A DNA stretch of 64,000 bases, taken from an uncultured Pseudomonadota bacterium (GTDB lineage: Bacteria > Pseudomonadota > Gammaproteobacteria > Xanthomonadales > Wenzhouxiangellaceae). The stretch is from NCBI GenBank assembly GCA_937138395.1, contig CAKZPB010000117.1:1-64000 (forward strand), given 5' to 3'. The stretch's first letter is position 1. Every line of letters starts with the position of its first letter. This document shows positions 19,499 through 29,479 of this stretch, piece after piece. Made by a program: the position numbers and the translations under genes. The notes beneath the pieces are model-generated. The model was not told the origin of the DNA and made no database searches. It was given only the letters and a program-made list of their open reading frames with translations.

Positions 19499-21456
19499 CG
19501 AAGCAACACAAATGCAAATACCAGTGCGACCAACCCGATGATCATCGCAAAGGCATAGTGATAAAGAACGCCGGTTTGAACCGTGCGCAAACGATTCGAC
19601 AGCGCATCAATGACGCGCGCAGATCCATTCACCAGCCAGCCATCGATAATCATCGTGTCACCTTTGCTGGAAAACAGATTGGCCAGCTTCATTCCGCCGC
19701 CGGCGATGACCGTTTGGTAGAACTCATCGAAGCCATACTTCTTGTCCAGAATTGACCATAACCAGTGGAAGCGCGATTTGATCACAGTTGCCAGGGCCGG
19801 CTTGAACAGGTAGACGACCGTCGCGATTGCTACACCGAGCATGGCCAGCCAGAACACCGGCGTTACAAATCCGTGCAAGGCAAATTCGAAAGGCCCGTGG
19901 AATTTGTCAGCCAGTTTTATCATCGGGTCATGCACTGCAAGCACGGTGATGGCATCCGACAATGCACCACCAAACAGGAGCGGCTCGACCGTCAAGTAAC
20001 CGATTACCAGTGACGGGATCGCCAGCAACACCAGCGGAAGCGTTACAACCCAGGGCGGTTCTTGCGCATGCGAAAAGGTTTCGGCATCTGCTCTGGTCGG
20101 GCCGTGAAAAGTCAGATACAGCATGCGGAAGGTATACAAGGCGGTGATCACCACGCCGGCATACACCGCAAATACTGCAAAGCCGGCACCTGGACGATCG
20201 ACCAGCTTGACCGCTTCGATAATCAGATCCTTGGAATAGAAGCCGGAAAAAAACGGAAAGCCGATCAATGCCAGCGAGCCGATCCATGCGGTCACGGCCG
20301 TAACCGGAAGTTTTCTGAACAGGCCGCCCATTTCCTGCATGTCCTGCTTGTGGTGCATCGCGATGATGACGGAACCCGCAGCCAAAAACAGCAGGGCCTT
20401 GAAGAATGCGTGGGTCATCAAGTGAAAGATGGCGACCGAATACGCAGATGCGCCCAGCGCCACCGTCATATAACCAAGCTGCGACAGCGTTGAGTACGCA
20501 ACGACGCGCTTGATATCGTTTTGAACAATGCCGATCAAGCCCATGAACAACGCGGTCACCGCACCGATAATCAGAATAAAACTGAGCGCAGTCAGCGACA
20601 GCTCATACATTGGAGACAGTCGCGCAACCATGTAAATACCGGCCGTGACCATGGTGGCAGCATGAATCAGCGCTGAAATGGGCGTTGGTCCTTCCATCGA
20701 GTCCGGTAACCAGACATGCAGCGGCACCTGGGCAGACTTGCCCATTGCCCCGATAAACAGGCAAATGCAGATAAACGTCAGCACCGACCATTCCATGCCC
20801 CCCAGAATAGAAATCGTCGAATCAGTCAAGCCGGGCGCTGCCGCAAAGGCTTCGGCAAAATCCAGCGTGCCCATGTACATCAGCACAGCCGCAATCCCGA
20901 GCAACAGGCCGAAGTCGCCGGCGCGGTTGACCAGAAACGCTTTCAGGTTGGCTTTGGTTGCTGAATCCTTCTTGAACCAGAATCCGATCAACAGATAGGA
21001 CACCAGGCCGACCGCTTCCCAGCCGAAGAACAGCTGTAGAAAGTTGTTTGCCATGACCAGCATCAACATGGCAAACGTAAACAGATTGATATAAGCAAAG
21101 AACCGCTGGTATCCCGGATCATCCTTCATGTAGCCGATAGTGTAGATGTGGACCATCAGCGATACGAACGTCACCACGACCATCATCATCGAGCTCAGCG
21201 AATCAATCAGAAAACCGATCTCGAATCGAATCCCGTCTATCAACGCCCAGGTATAGATGGAATAGTTCAACACCGGCAGATCATTGACAAACACCTGCCA
21301 GGCAACAACAGCAGACAGCGCAAACGAGCCGGCGACGGCCAGGATGGTGATGCTGTGCGCCCCGCTACGTCCGACCTGGTGCCGCAACAGGCCCGCAATC
21401 GCGCTGCCTATCAAGGGCAGCAGCGGAATCAGCAGCAGAATTGTTTTTATATCCAC
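19495..21456 (-). CDS. nuoL: NADH-quinone oxidoreductase subunit L
   Basis: 653 residues; the distal antiporter-like subunit with the long lateral helix at its C-terminus. Family segments are FFGWEAVGLVSYLLIGFWF, GKSAQVPLHVWLPDSMEGPT, DIKRVVAYSTLSQLGYM and HAFFKALLFLAAGSVI. The start is GTG at 21456. Unlike nuoL-M-N, which overlap, nuoL is separated from nuoK by a 341-nt spacer. Confidence 0.97.
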   Translation of the reverse strand: MDIKTILLLIPLLPLIGSAIAGLLRHQVGRSGAHSITILAVAGSFALSAVVAWQVFVNDLPVLNYSIYTWALIDGIRFEIGFLIDSLSSMMMVVVTFVSLMVHIYTIGYMKDDPGYQRFFAYINLFTFAMLMLVMANNFLQLFFGWEAVGLVSYLLIGFWFKKDSATKANLKAFLVNRAGDFGLLLGIAAVLMYMGTLDFAEAFAAAPGLTDSTISILGGMEWSVLTFICICLFIGAMGKSAQVPLHVWLPDSMEGPTPISALIHAATMVTAGIYMVARLSPMYELSLTALSFILIIGAVTALFMGLIGIVQNDIKRVVAYSTLSQLGYMTVALGASAYSVAIFHLMTHAFFKALLFLAAGSVIIAMHHKQDMQEMGGLFRKLPVTAVTAWIGSLALIGFPFFSGFYSKDLIIEAVKLVDRPGAGFAVFAVYAGVVITALYTFRMLYLTFHGPTRADAETFSHAQEPPWVVTLPLVLLAIPSLVIGYLTVEPLLFGGALSDAITVLAVHDPMIKLADKFHGPFEFALHGFVTPVFWLAMLGVAIATVVYLFKPALATVIKSRFHWLWSILDKKYGFDEFYQTVIAGGGMKLANLFSSKGDTMIIDGWLVNGSARVIDALSNRLRTVQTGVLYHYAFAMIIGLVALVFAFVLLR

Positions 21457-21797
21457 GAATAACGTCCGATTATTGTTCGGTTACAGAGCTCAGGGCCGAC
21501 CAGTTGGATGATGAGCCGACACGACGGCAACGTTGCTGCACGCACCGGGCCGGCTCCGCTGAACGACGGTCTGGTTGTTTCAAATGACTCAGTCGCTTGT
21601 GTCGACCATCAGGCACGCAGCACCCGCCCAGGGCCGTCCCGAATGGTTTCAAAGGACCAGCTGAACGCCGATGGTCAAATTCAGCGCTGTGTTGAAAAGC
21701 GCTGCATCTCGGGTGGTTCTGCTTCATCGCCAGCTTGTCCAACTGAACCATGTCTAATTCCTGAACCAGGTCTAATTCAAAGCTCATCTGGTATTCC
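21457..21797. other. Long spacer between nuoK and nuoL
   Basis: 341 nt inside an otherwise compact operon. It holds an 18-bp tandem duplication at 21743-21778 (listed separately). A 105-codon minus-strand frame (21470-21787) starts 10 nt after the nuoK stop, but its translation is Arg/Ser/Pro-rich, has no recognisable family and lacks a strong ribosome site. I do not call it a gene. No clear promoter or terminator was seen. Confidence 0.5.
21743..21778 (-). repeat. 18-bp tandem duplication in the nuoK-nuoL spacer
   Basis: Two adjacent 18-bp units (21743-21760 and 21761-21778) on the plus strand both read CTGAACCA-x-GTCTAATTC and differ at a single base. They lie just downstream of nuoK. Because the unit is a multiple of three, the duplication would keep any frame, but no convincing protein is encoded. 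Confidence 0.75.
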
Positions 21798-22103
21798 CTA
21801 CCCTTTCAAACGGTCGATTTCTTCGACGTCGATAGTCTGACGGTTCCGGAACAACACAACCAGTATGGCCAGGCCAATCGCGGCTTCCGCCGCAGCGACC
21901 GTTAATATGAAGAAGACGAACACCTGCCCGTCCATGTTGTCCAGGAATCGCGAGAACGCGATGAAGTTCATATTGACAGCCAGCAGCATCAGCTCGATCG
22001 ACATCAAGAGAATGATGATGTTCTTGCGGTTCAGGAAAATACCGGCGACACCGATCGAAAACAGGATTGCACCCAGCGTCAGAAAATGAGCGAGCGTCAG
22101 CAT
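21798..22103 (-). CDS. nuoK: NADH-quinone oxidoreductase subunit K
   Basis: 101 residues, three membrane helices, the normal NuoK length. The segment [20 protein letters not shown] carries the conserved membrane Glu residues of the quinone-to-antiporter proton path, followed by [23 protein letters not shown] 22103 ([11 protein letters not shown]) lies 1 nt after the nuoJ stop. Upstream in-frame codons would lengthen it without family support. Confidence 0.97.
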   Translation of the reverse strand: MLTLAHFLTLGAILFSIGVAGIFLNRKNIIILLMSIELMLLAVNMNFIAFSRFLDNMDGQVFVFFILTVAAAEAAIGLAILVVLFRNRQTIDVEEIDRLKG

Positions 22104-22104
22104 G

Positions 22105-22719
22105 TCAGCGCTCCTCCCCTTCGCCGTCCTCGACTGCATCCATCTTGACCAACCGGACCCGCTCGTCGCGCTTGATCTGAACCTGCAGTGAAGGATCCTG
22201 ATACTTGGTTTCCGGGCGACGACGATGGGTCAGCGATATCGCCGCAACAATGGCTACCAGCAAAATCATCCCGGCGATTTCAAACGGATACAGATAGCGC
22301 GTAAACAGCCACTCACCCAGTTCCCGGGTATTGCTGATATCACCCTGACTGCCGTACACCAGCACCTGCGTTTCCAGGCCGCGGGTCCAGATCAGGATGA
22401 AGAGCTGCGCTGCCATGGCCAGTGCCACCAGAATGCCGACCGGCAGGTAGCGCGCAAAACCGGCCCGGACTTGCGCCAGGTTGATGTCCAGCATCATGAC
22501 GACAAACAGAAACAGCACCATGACCGCCCCGACATAGACCAATACCAGCACGATGGCCAGGAACTCGGCCTCCAACAGCAGCCAGATGCAGGCTGCCGAG
22601 AAAAACGCCAGCACCAGAAACAACACCGAATACACCGGATTGCGCGCCGTCACGACGCACAGCGCCGAGGCAAGCAGCACCGTACCGAACAGGTAAAAAA
22701 CGATTTCAACAATGGGCAT
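22105..22719 (-). CDS. nuoJ: NADH-quinone oxidoreductase subunit J
   Basis: 204 residues, five membrane helices, beginning [20 protein letters not shown]. It has the family segment [24 protein letters not shown], the pi-bulge helix (TM3) linked to proton coupling. The charged C-terminal tail after about residue 165 is longer than in many NuoJ proteins. The gene sits directly before nuoK and 266 nt after nuoI. Confidence 0.96.
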   Translation of the reverse strand: MPIVEIVFYLFGTVLLASALCVVTARNPVYSVLFLVLAFFSAACIWLLLEAEFLAIVLVLVYVGAVMVLFLFVVMMLDINLAQVRAGFARYLPVGILVALAMAAQLFILIWTRGLETQVLVYGSQGDISNTRELGEWLFTRYLYPFEIAGMILLVAIVAAISLTHRRRPETKYQDPSLQVQIKRDERVRLVKMDAVEDGEGEER

Positions 22720-22985
22720 TACTTCGGCTCTTGTTCCTGACTCTAAAATTCAACTGCAAACCGCAGGTTTCGCAGATGTAAAAAAATTGATCGCTAATTG
22801 ATACTAATAATTGTTGTTTGATCTACGGCCTGCTAACACTACCGTGAAGTGCACAGGCCTGGCTTCACGCTCTTGACTGATTGAGCGAACTGTGCGGATT
22901 CGTGAGCAAATTTGAACTCCCTGGCATTCGATTTTAATCTGCGTAGATCCGGGTAAGCTGCGGTCTTGAATATTTTTTGAAAAAC
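22720..22985. other. Spacer between nuoI and nuoJ
   Basis: 266 nt, markedly AT-rich in its first part (around 22780-22820) compared with the flanking genes. It contains a stretch near 22932-22962 resembling decayed intergenic repeat sequence (ATCTGCGTAGATCC). No ORF of interest. A promoter for the distal nuo genes could lie here, but no clean -35/-10 pair was identified. Confidence 0.4.
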
Positions 22986-23474
22986 CTATCGATACGGCGC
23001 ATCCTGGGCACGCGCAGCTGCAATCTGGTCTTCGAAGCGGTCACCGATGGCCAGCAGCTGTTGTTTGGTAACGATATTTTCGCCGCGCTGTTCAAAGTGA
23101 TACTCGGAAAAATCGGTCTCGACGATCGAGTCCACAGGACAGGATTCCTCGCAAAAACCGCAGTAAATGCACTTGAACAGGTCGATGTCATAGCGCGTCG
23201 TGCGACGCGTACCGTCATCACGCTGTGTCGAATCAATCGTAATGGCCAGCGCTGGACACACAGCCTCGCATAACTTGCAGGCGATGCAACGCTCCTCGCC
23301 GTTCGGATAGCGACGCAGCGCGTGCAGACCACGATAGCGCGGTGATTTCGGTGTTTTTTCTTCCGGATAGTTCAACGTGAACTTCGGTCGGCTGAAATAC
23401 CGCATGGTTACACTCAAGCCCTTGAACAGCTCAAGCAGCAACAGCGAACGGAAATAATTACGTACTGTATCCAT
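22986..23474 (-). CDS. nuoI: NADH-quinone oxidoreductase subunit I
   Basis: 162 residues. It carries two 4Fe-4S ferredoxin motifs, [16 protein letters not shown] and [16 protein letters not shown], which bind clusters N6a and N6b and pass electrons from NuoG toward NuoB. The N-terminus [20 protein letters not shown] is typical. It begins 3 nt after the nuoH stop. Confidence 0.97.
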   Translation of the reverse strand: MDTVRNYFRSLLLLELFKGLSVTMRYFSRPKFTLNYPEEKTPKSPRYRGLHALRRYPNGEERCIACKLCEAVCPALAITIDSTQRDDGTRRTTRYDIDLFKCIYCGFCEESCPVDSIVETDFSEYHFEQRGENIVTKQQLLAIGDRFEDQIAAARAQDAPYR

Positions 23475-23477
23475 TAA

Positions 23478-24485
23478 TTATCCTCCTCCATACCAGCCCG
23501 ACACGCGCATGACGCCAGCGACCAGCACCCAGACAATCGTTATTGGGATAAACACCTTCCATCCCAGACGCATGATCTGATCATACCGATAGCGCGGGAA
23601 CGTCGCCCGGAACCAGAGGAACAAAAACATGAAAAACGCCGTTTTCAACAGAAACCAGTGCGGACCGGGCTCGCCAATGACCGGCACGCCGTGAAACGGG
23701 CTCATCCAGCCACCCATGAATAACAGCGCGGTCAGGGCTGAAATCAGGATCATGTTGGCGTATTCAGCCAGGAAAAACAAAGCAAACGCAGCACCGGAAT
23801 ATTCAACGTGAAAGCCGGCAACAATTTCCGATTCGCCTTCTGCGACGTCGAACGGCGCGCGATTGGTTTCGGCCACGCCGGAAATGAAATAAATGATGAA
23901 CAACGGGAAAAGCGGCAGCCAGAACCAGTTCAACACCGAACCGGACTGTGCTTCAACGATAGATGAAATATTCAACGTACCGGCCAGAATAATCACGCCG
24001 ACCAGCGCAAAGCCCATCGCGATTTCGTACGACACGATCTGAGCCGATGAGCGCATGCAGCCCAGAAAAGCGTATTTCGAGTTGGATGCCCAGCCGCCAA
24101 CAATCACGCCGTATACACCCAGTGAAGTCATGGCCAGGATATACAAAAGACCGGCATCGATATCCGCCAGCACCAGGCCGTCCCCGAACGGAATGACCGC
24201 CCAGGCGGCAAAGGCCGGGACCAGTGTAATCAGCGGCGCCAATACGAACAGAAAGCGGTTCGCATTGCTTGGAATGATGATTTCCTTGAACAGCAGCTTG
24301 AATACGTCGGCAAATGGTTGAAACAGGCCTTTCGGGCCCACGCGGTTGGGGCCGACCCGGGCCTGCATGTAGCCAATCACCTTGCGCTCGAAATAAGTGT
24401 AATAGGCCACGGTAAGAATCAACGGCACCATGATCATCATGACCTTGGTTACAGTCCAGATGGCAATGGTCAACTGCTCGATCAT
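23478..24485 (-). CDS. nuoH: NADH-quinone oxidoreductase subunit H
   Basis: 335 residues, about eight membrane helices. NuoH forms the quinone chamber at the junction with the peripheral arm. Characteristic segments are [36 protein letters not shown] and [20 protein letters not shown] (the acidic loop). Its start at 24485 overlaps the nuoG stop by 4 nt. Confidence 0.97.
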   Translation of the reverse strand: MIEQLTIAIWTVTKVMMIMVPLILTVAYYTYFERKVIGYMQARVGPNRVGPKGLFQPFADVFKLLFKEIIIPSNANRFLFVLAPLITLVPAFAAWAVIPFGDGLVLADIDAGLLYILAMTSLGVYGVIVGGWASNSKYAFLGCMRSSAQIVSYEIAMGFALVGVIILAGTLNISSIVEAQSGSVLNWFWLPLFPLFIIYFISGVAETNRAPFDVAEGESEIVAGFHVEYSGAAFALFFLAEYANMILISALTALLFMGGWMSPFHGVPVIGEPGPHWFLLKTAFFMFLFLWFRATFPRYRYDQIMRLGWKVFIPITIVWVLVAGVMRVSGWYGGG

Positions 24486-26872
24486 GCACCCGGCTCCAGC
24501 TCAATGGCACCAAAAGCCGGCCCGAGACTGCTGGCCAATTCGGTTGCGGCTGGCAGCCAGATCGAGGCCGGCGGCACTGCAGGGTCGATCTCAAGACGCA
24601 CGCTCAATGTCGCATCACCCTGCCGAAGCCTGATTTCACTGCCGGCTGCAAAACCCAGCGTTTCGGCGCTGGACGGATGCATGACCGCATGATCCAGCCG
24701 GGCGTGATCGGTTTTTTGCAACGACTCGGAACGACGCACCAATGCATCACAGTGAACCATCGGCACAGGGCCGGACCGCCAGATTTGACGATTCTCGCCC
24801 TGCTGATCCTGCTGCTGTTGTTCAAGCTGAATCGACTGGCTCAGATCAGGCACGCTGCGTTTCGAAAACTCGAGCGTATCCAGTTCGGCTTGCACCTGGC
24901 TAAGATGCGTGAATTCAAAGCCATCAAGCTCGAGCGATGCACCCAGCATGCGTAGGATTTTCCAGCCGCTGCGCGATTGGCCGACCGGTTTACCGGCCGC
25001 CTTCAGCCACTGCTGATGCCCGTCGGCATTGATGTAGCTGCCTTCGGTCTCTGGCATTGTTGCCAGCGGCAGAATGATATCGGCCACTTCCATCAGATCC
25101 GGTCCGGCGAAACTGCTGATGGCAATCACCTGTTCCGCTTTCCGCAGGGTGGTCATCGCGGCCGATGGATCGGCCGTATCCCGGGCCGGCTCGAAGTCAT
25201 ATACAAGAAACCCCTTGCGGCCCTGATTCAGCATCGAGGTCGCGCACAGGCCCTGCGCACCGGGACGCATACTGGCCAGGCAGGCGCCCTGGCTGTTGGC
25301 CGCGCCCGGAAGAATCATCAGCGAGAGGTTCAGGCATGCCGCAGTGCGCTCGGCTATAGCTCGAATCAGCCCTGCCCGGGGGTGCTGAAGCGCTTGATCA
25401 CCGACCAGCAGGATGCTGCTATCGGCTTCTTTCAGCGCCTTGGCAATGTGTTCAGCTGCAGGCTCGGGCTCGCGCGCCTGGATCCAGTGGCCGAGTGCAT
25501 CGTCATCGGGCTCTTGCCCCACGAGTGCATACGCTGCCGCGGCAATTCTGGCCAGCGAATCAGGCAGATGCTGTGGCGGCACAATCATGCGCTCGGTCAT
25601 GTCGAAGGGGAAATCCCAGGCCACGGGATTCAGGTCCATGACACGCGCCTGCTTGTGACGCCAGGCGCTGCGCACACGATGGTTCAAGATGGGCTGATCA
25701 TGTCGCAAATAGCTGCCGACCATCAAAATCGCATCGGCTTCAGACAGGGCGGCCGTCGGTTGATCCAGATGCGCCTGGCCGAGCTGCGGATCTGAATCGT
25801 CGAGGATACGCAGGCGGTGATCCGTATGCGGCGTGCCGAGCTGATCGGCCAGTTTCTTGAGCAGATGATGTTCTTCAGTCGTCGCACGTGGCGTGGTCAG
25901 CACACCCAGTTGATCAGCACCGTGCTGGTCGATCAGGTTACCGATGGCGGATCGGGCAGCGTCCAGCGCTTGCTCCCAGTCCACGCGCTGCCATTGGCCC
26001 TTGATTTTCAGCATCGGCTCGGTCACGCGATCATCCGACTGGAGCCCGAAGTGGCTGTAGCGGTCTCGATCCGGCAACCAGCATTCGTTGATGGCTTCGT
26101 TGTCGCGAGGCACCGTGCGCATGATCGTGCCGCCGCGGACATGATAGAACAGGTTGGAGCCAACACAATCATGGGTTCCGATGTAGGGCCGCGCTGACAT
26201 TTCCCAGGCGCGAGCCGAAAAGCGGAAGGGTTTGTTGGTCAGCGCACCGACCGGGCAAAGGTCAATGATATTGCCGGACAGCTCCGAGTCGATGTTGCGC
26301 TCGATGAAAGTTGAAATCTCGGTTTTTTCTCCACGACCCACGCCGCCGAGTTCCGCGGTACCGGCGATTTCTTCGAGGAAGCGGACGCAGCGCGTGCAAT
26401 GAATGCAGCGCGTCATGTCGGTTGCCACCAGTGGACCCAGATTCTTGTCCTTGACCACGCGCTTGCGCTCGGTAAAGCGTGAAACCGAACGTCCATAACC
26501 CATGGCCAGGTCCTGCAGCTCGCATTCGCCGCCCTGGTCACAAATCGGGCAATCCAGCGGGTGGTTGATCAGCAGGAACTCCATGACGCCACGCTGGGCA
26601 TCGGCTGCGCGACGCGAGCGGGTAAACACTTTCATGCCATCGGCCACCGGTGTGGCGCAAGCAGGCAGCGGCTTCGGCGCCTTCTCGACGTCCACAAGAC
26701 ACATGCGGCAATTGGCGGCAATCGACAGCTTGCGGTGATAGCAGAATCGCGGAATTTCGATGCCGGCCTGATCAGTCACCTCGATGATCATCGCGCCCTT
26801 GGACGCGCTGAGCTCACGGCCATCCACTTCGATGGTGACGGTATCAACGGGTTTGTTTTCGACGGTGGCCAT
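24482..26872 (-). CDS. nuoG: NADH-quinone oxidoreductase subunit G
   Basis: 796 residues. The N-terminal 2Fe-2S ferredoxin domain has [18 protein letters not shown]. Next come the His/Cys-ligated cluster N5 ([14 protein letters not shown]) and a 4Fe-4S domain with CIHCTRC and CPVGALT. A molybdopterin-oxidoreductase-like domain follows that is not catalytic in complex I. The segment [17 protein letters not shown] replaces the Cys-rich N7 site of some NuoG proteins, suggesting cluster N7 is absent, as in many proteobacteria. It ends overlapping nuoH and starts 229 nt after nuoF. Confidence 0.96.
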   Translation of the reverse strand: MATVENKPVDTVTIEVDGRELSASKGAMIIEVTDQAGIEIPRFCYHRKLSIAANCRMCLVDVEKAPKPLPACATPVADGMKVFTRSRRAADAQRGVMEFLLINHPLDCPICDQGGECELQDLAMGYGRSVSRFTERKRVVKDKNLGPLVATDMTRCIHCTRCVRFLEEIAGTAELGGVGRGEKTEISTFIERNIDSELSGNIIDLCPVGALTNKPFRFSARAWEMSARPYIGTHDCVGSNLFYHVRGGTIMRTVPRDNEAINECWLPDRDRYSHFGLQSDDRVTEPMLKIKGQWQRVDWEQALDAARSAIGNLIDQHGADQLGVLTTPRATTEEHHLLKKLADQLGTPHTDHRLRILDDSDPQLGQAHLDQPTAALSEADAILMVGSYLRHDQPILNHRVRSAWRHKQARVMDLNPVAWDFPFDMTERMIVPPQHLPDSLARIAAAAYALVGQEPDDDALGHWIQAREPEPAAEHIAKALKEADSSILLVGDQALQHPRAGLIRAIAERTAACLNLSLMILPGAANSQGACLASMRPGAQGLCATSMLNQGRKGFLVYDFEPARDTADPSAAMTTLRKAEQVIAISSFAGPDLMEVADIILPLATMPETEGSYINADGHQQWLKAAGKPVGQSRSGWKILRMLGASLELDGFEFTHLSQVQAELDTLEFSKRSVPDLSQSIQLEQQQQDQQGENRQIWRSGPVPMVHCDALVRRSESLQKTDHARLDHAVMHPSSAETLGFAAGSEIRLRQGDATLSVRLEIDPAVPPASIWLPAATELASSLGPAFGAIELEPGA

Positions 26873-27101
26873 TAGTACAACTCCATAACCCGTGATTGCA
26901 TGATCGTGACTCGTGACCCGGAAGTCGGGACTCGAAATGCAAATCGCGCAAGGTTCAATTTTCCAGTGTTAATCGAAGCACCAGGCACCCGCGTTTTGGA
27001 AAAGCCTTCCAATGACCAGTCCCGGGTCCCGGGTCCCGCGTTCCTCCAGTCGGCCTGAATACCCGCGATCCTGACGTGCAATTGGGCGAATTCAGAAACC
27101 A
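26873..27101. repeat. Spacer between nuoF and nuoG with short GC-rich repeats
   Basis: 229 nt with no gene. It contains a 7-bp tandem CCCGGGT at 27021-27034 followed by CCCGCG, and near 26910-26940 a related GTGACCCGG...CGGGACTCG stretch that is partly self-complementary. These look like decayed intergenic repeats rather than regulatory sites. Confidence 0.45.
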
Positions 27102-28397
27102 TTATGCCGCTGCACCCAGTTTTTCTTCCACGATCGATCGCCTGTGTTCGACGAAGTACTCGAATTCGTGGCGGAAGTGGCGCAGAAAACCCTGAACCGG
27201 CCAGGCGGCGGCTTCGCCAAACGCACAGATCGTGTGACCCTCGATTTGTCCGGCGGCCGTTTCCAGCAGATCGATGTCCTCGGGACGTCCCTGCCCGGCC
27301 TGAATCCGCTGAAGCACGCGGTACATCCAGCCCGTGCCTTCACGGCACGGCGTGCACTGGCCGCAGGATTCGGCATAGTAAAAGCGTGCGATGCGCGTAC
27401 AGGCCGAAACCATGCACGTGGTTTCATCCATCACGATGACCGCCCCGGAGCCAAGGCCGGAACCCGCTTTCTGCAGCGCATCGTAGTCCATGGTGATCTC
27501 CATCATGGTGTCGCCCGGCAGAATCGGCATCGAGGAGCCGCCCGGAATCACACCTTTCAGTTCGTTGCCATTTCGCATGCCACCGGCCATGTCCAGCAAC
27601 TCGCTGAATGGCGTACCCAGCGGAATCTCGAAATTGCCCGGTTTTTCGACGTGGCCGGACACTGAAAAGATCTTCGGACCACCATTATTCGGTTTTCCGA
27701 TCTTCAGAAACCAGTCCGGCCCATTGCGGATGATGGCCGGCACTGAAGCCAGCGTCTCGGTATTGTTGATCGTGGTGGGTTTGCCATAGACCCCGAAGTT
27801 GGCTGGAAACGGTGGTTTGAAGCGCGGTTGACCCTTCTTGCCTTCCAGCGATTCCATCAGTGCGGTTTCTTCACCGCAAATGTAGGCACCGGCACCCAGC
27901 AACGCATACAAGTCAACGTCTACACCCGAACCGCGAATGTCCTTACCCAGATAGCCCGCTTCATAGGCCTCCTTCAAGGCCGCCTCGAACCGTTCGAACG
28001 GCTCATGATGAAACTCGCCGCGCAGATAGTTGTAGCCGATGGTCGCTCCCATCGCATAGCAGCCGATCGCCATGCCCTCGATCAGGGCATGTGGATTGAA
28101 GCGGAGAATGTCGCGGTCATGGCAAGTGCCGGGCTCCGATTCATCGGAATTGCACAACAGGTATTTCTGGACCGGCGCCGAGCGCGGCATGAACGACCAC
28201 TTCAAGCCCGTCGGAAAGCCAGCGCCGCCCCGTCCGCGAAGGCTGGATGATTTCACCTGCTCGATAATATCTTCCTGCGGAATCTTGTCGGCCAGGATCT
28301 TCTCCCAGGCCTGATACCCGCCGTGCCGCTTGTACGCATCCAGCGACCAGCATTCGTCTTCATCGAGATGTGTAAAGCAAACGTGATGGTCAGCCAT
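27102..28397 (-). CDS. nuoF: NADH-quinone oxidoreductase subunit F
   Basis: 431 residues. NuoF oxidises NADH with FMN and carries cluster N3. Visible are the FMN/NADH-binding loop [31 protein letters not shown], the [19 protein letters not shown] segment, and the 4Fe-4S site [13 protein letters not shown] with a later Cys ([14 protein letters not shown]). ATG 28397 ([14 protein letters not shown]) is preceded by AAAGGTG. The frame is open further upstream but lacks family similarity there. Confidence 0.97.
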   Translation of the reverse strand: MADHHVCFTHLDEDECWSLDAYKRHGGYQAWEKILADKIPQEDIIEQVKSSSLRGRGGAGFPTGLKWSFMPRSAPVQKYLLCNSDESEPGTCHDRDILRFNPHALIEGMAIGCYAMGATIGYNYLRGEFHHEPFERFEAALKEAYEAGYLGKDIRGSGVDVDLYALLGAGAYICGEETALMESLEGKKGQPRFKPPFPANFGVYGKPTTINNTETLASVPAIIRNGPDWFLKIGKPNNGGPKIFSVSGHVEKPGNFEIPLGTPFSELLDMAGGMRNGNELKGVIPGGSSMPILPGDTMMEITMDYDALQKAGSGLGSGAVIVMDETTCMVSACTRIARFYYAESCGQCTPCREGTGWMYRVLQRIQAGQGRPEDIDLLETAAGQIEGHTICAFGEAAAWPVQGFLRHFRHEFEYFVEHRRSIVEEKLGAAA

Positions 28398-28587
28398 GAA
28401 AACACCTTTGATCCCTAGCAATGGAGCAATCGCAAATTTGCGCCAATGAACACACTGTCGATGCGTCATTGGCCAGATCCGGATCAAGCACAGGGCCGAA
28501 GTTGATCGTGCATGAATCAACTTCATACCTTCCGGGAAAAATACATTCGCAGTTACTGGCAATCATTTTCGCTTCAAAATTCAAGGA

Positions 28588-29115
28588 TTATTCCAACTCA
28601 TCCAATAATTCATCAATCTTCTGCTCGGTCAGTTGTTCATGGTAGTGGCCGTTGATAATCATCATTGGCGCACCGGTGCAGGCGGCGACGCATTCTTCTT
28701 CGATCTTCAGAAAAACCTTTCCGTCGGCCGTGGTTTGACCCATCTTGATACCGAGCTTGTTTTCGACGTAGTCAACGACCTTATCCGCGCCGCACAACAT
28801 GCAGGAAATATTGGTGCAGATCGAGATCGAATTGCGACCCACTTTTTCGGTTTCGAGCATGGAATAGAACGTTGCCACTTCGTATACCCAGACCGGTGGT
28901 AGCTGCAAGTAATCAGCCACTGCATCCATCAGCTCACTCGACAGCCAGCCCTCATTCTGCTCCTGGGCCGCGACCAAAGCCTGGATCACGGCTGAGCGCC
29001 GGCCTTCCAGGCCTTCAGGAAACTTGGTCAGCCAGTGGTCGATATGCTGGCGGGTCGATTCGCTGAGCAACTCGGCCTTGCCCGCAGCCGGGCTTTCATG
29101 CGCTTGAAAACTCAT
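28588..29115 (-). CDS. nuoE: NADH-quinone oxidoreductase subunit E
   Basis: 175 residues from ATG 29115; a GTG at 29124 is also possible. It has a thioredoxin-like fold with cluster N1a ligands SICTNISCMLCGAD and EEECVAACTGAPMM. It partners NuoF and NuoG in the NADH module. The spacer to nuoF is 190 nt (28398-28587), in which I see no gene or obvious signal. Confidence 0.96.
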   Translation of the reverse strand: MSFQAHESPAAGKAELLSESTRQHIDHWLTKFPEGLEGRRSAVIQALVAAQEQNEGWLSSELMDAVADYLQLPPVWVYEVATFYSMLETEKVGRNSISICTNISCMLCGADKVVDYVENKLGIKMGQTTADGKVFLKIEEECVAACTGAPMMIINGHYHEQLTEQKIDELLDELE

Positions 29116-29204
29116 GCTGAACACTCTTTCAATAAATACAAAGCGGATAGCAATTCAAAACGTTGCGCACCAAGCCTGAAACGAAATTTGGATTTGCGCT
29201 CAGA

Positions 29205-29291
29205 GCGTCGCGAGCGGCATGCGGAGGGTGATCCCCGGAGCACAGGAACCGCAGTGTACGTTGTGGTACATGAGGATTCCGGGCACCGTAG
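29205..29291. repeat. Intergenic repeat, copy A (nuoD-nuoE spacer)
   Basis: The copy starts with GCGTCGCGAGCG and contains a 47-49 nt core shared with copy B: CACAGGAACCGCAGTGTACG, then GTACATGAGGATTCCG and GCAC. Within the core, GGAA...TTCC and TGTAC...GTACA pair, so an imperfect hairpin is possible. Confidence 0.75.
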
Positions 29292-29350
29292 AGCGCCGTT
29301 GCCGGTTTGAAAAAGCATTCCGAAAACTTGCCCAGATTGCGATTCAGGCC

Positions 29351-29437
29351 GTCGCGAGCGACGCGCAGCCGGTGACCGCCAGCGCACAGGAACCGCAGTG
29401 TACGGATGTGTACATGAGGATTCCGAGCACTGCCGGG
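29351..29437. repeat. Intergenic repeat, copy B (nuoD-nuoE spacer)
   Basis: The copy starts with GTCGCGAGCG and carries the same core as copy A (CACAGGAACCGCAGTGTACG ... GTACATGAGGATTCCG.GCAC), about 146 nt further on in the same orientation. The loop between the two arms differs in sequence while the arms are kept, which is what selection on a hairpin or mobility of a repeat family would give. Confidence 0.75.
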
Positions 29438-29479
29438 CGCCGGCAGCGCGTTGCGCAGCAGGTCTGAATCGCAATCTGG

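Larger units (their letters stand above)
29125..29479. other. Long spacer between nuoD and nuoE
   Basis: 355 nt without a credible gene, largely taken up by two copies of a repeat (listed separately) at about 29205-29291 and 29351-29437. This is the largest gap in the nuo operon. Confidence 0.6.

Noticed and set aside
21470-21787. 105-codon minus-strand frame between nuoK and nuoL
   Set aside because: Placed well after nuoK, but no ribosome site of note, no recognisable domain and a non-coding-like residue mix; kept only as a spacer remark.
24482-26872. NuoG thought damaged because the N7 Cys cluster motif is missing
   Set aside because: Loss of N7 ligands is common in proteobacterial NuoG and all other clusters' ligands are present.
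29205-29437. Possible CRISPR array
   Set aside because: Only two copies, long and imperfect, with internal hairpin arms and no cas genes nearby.
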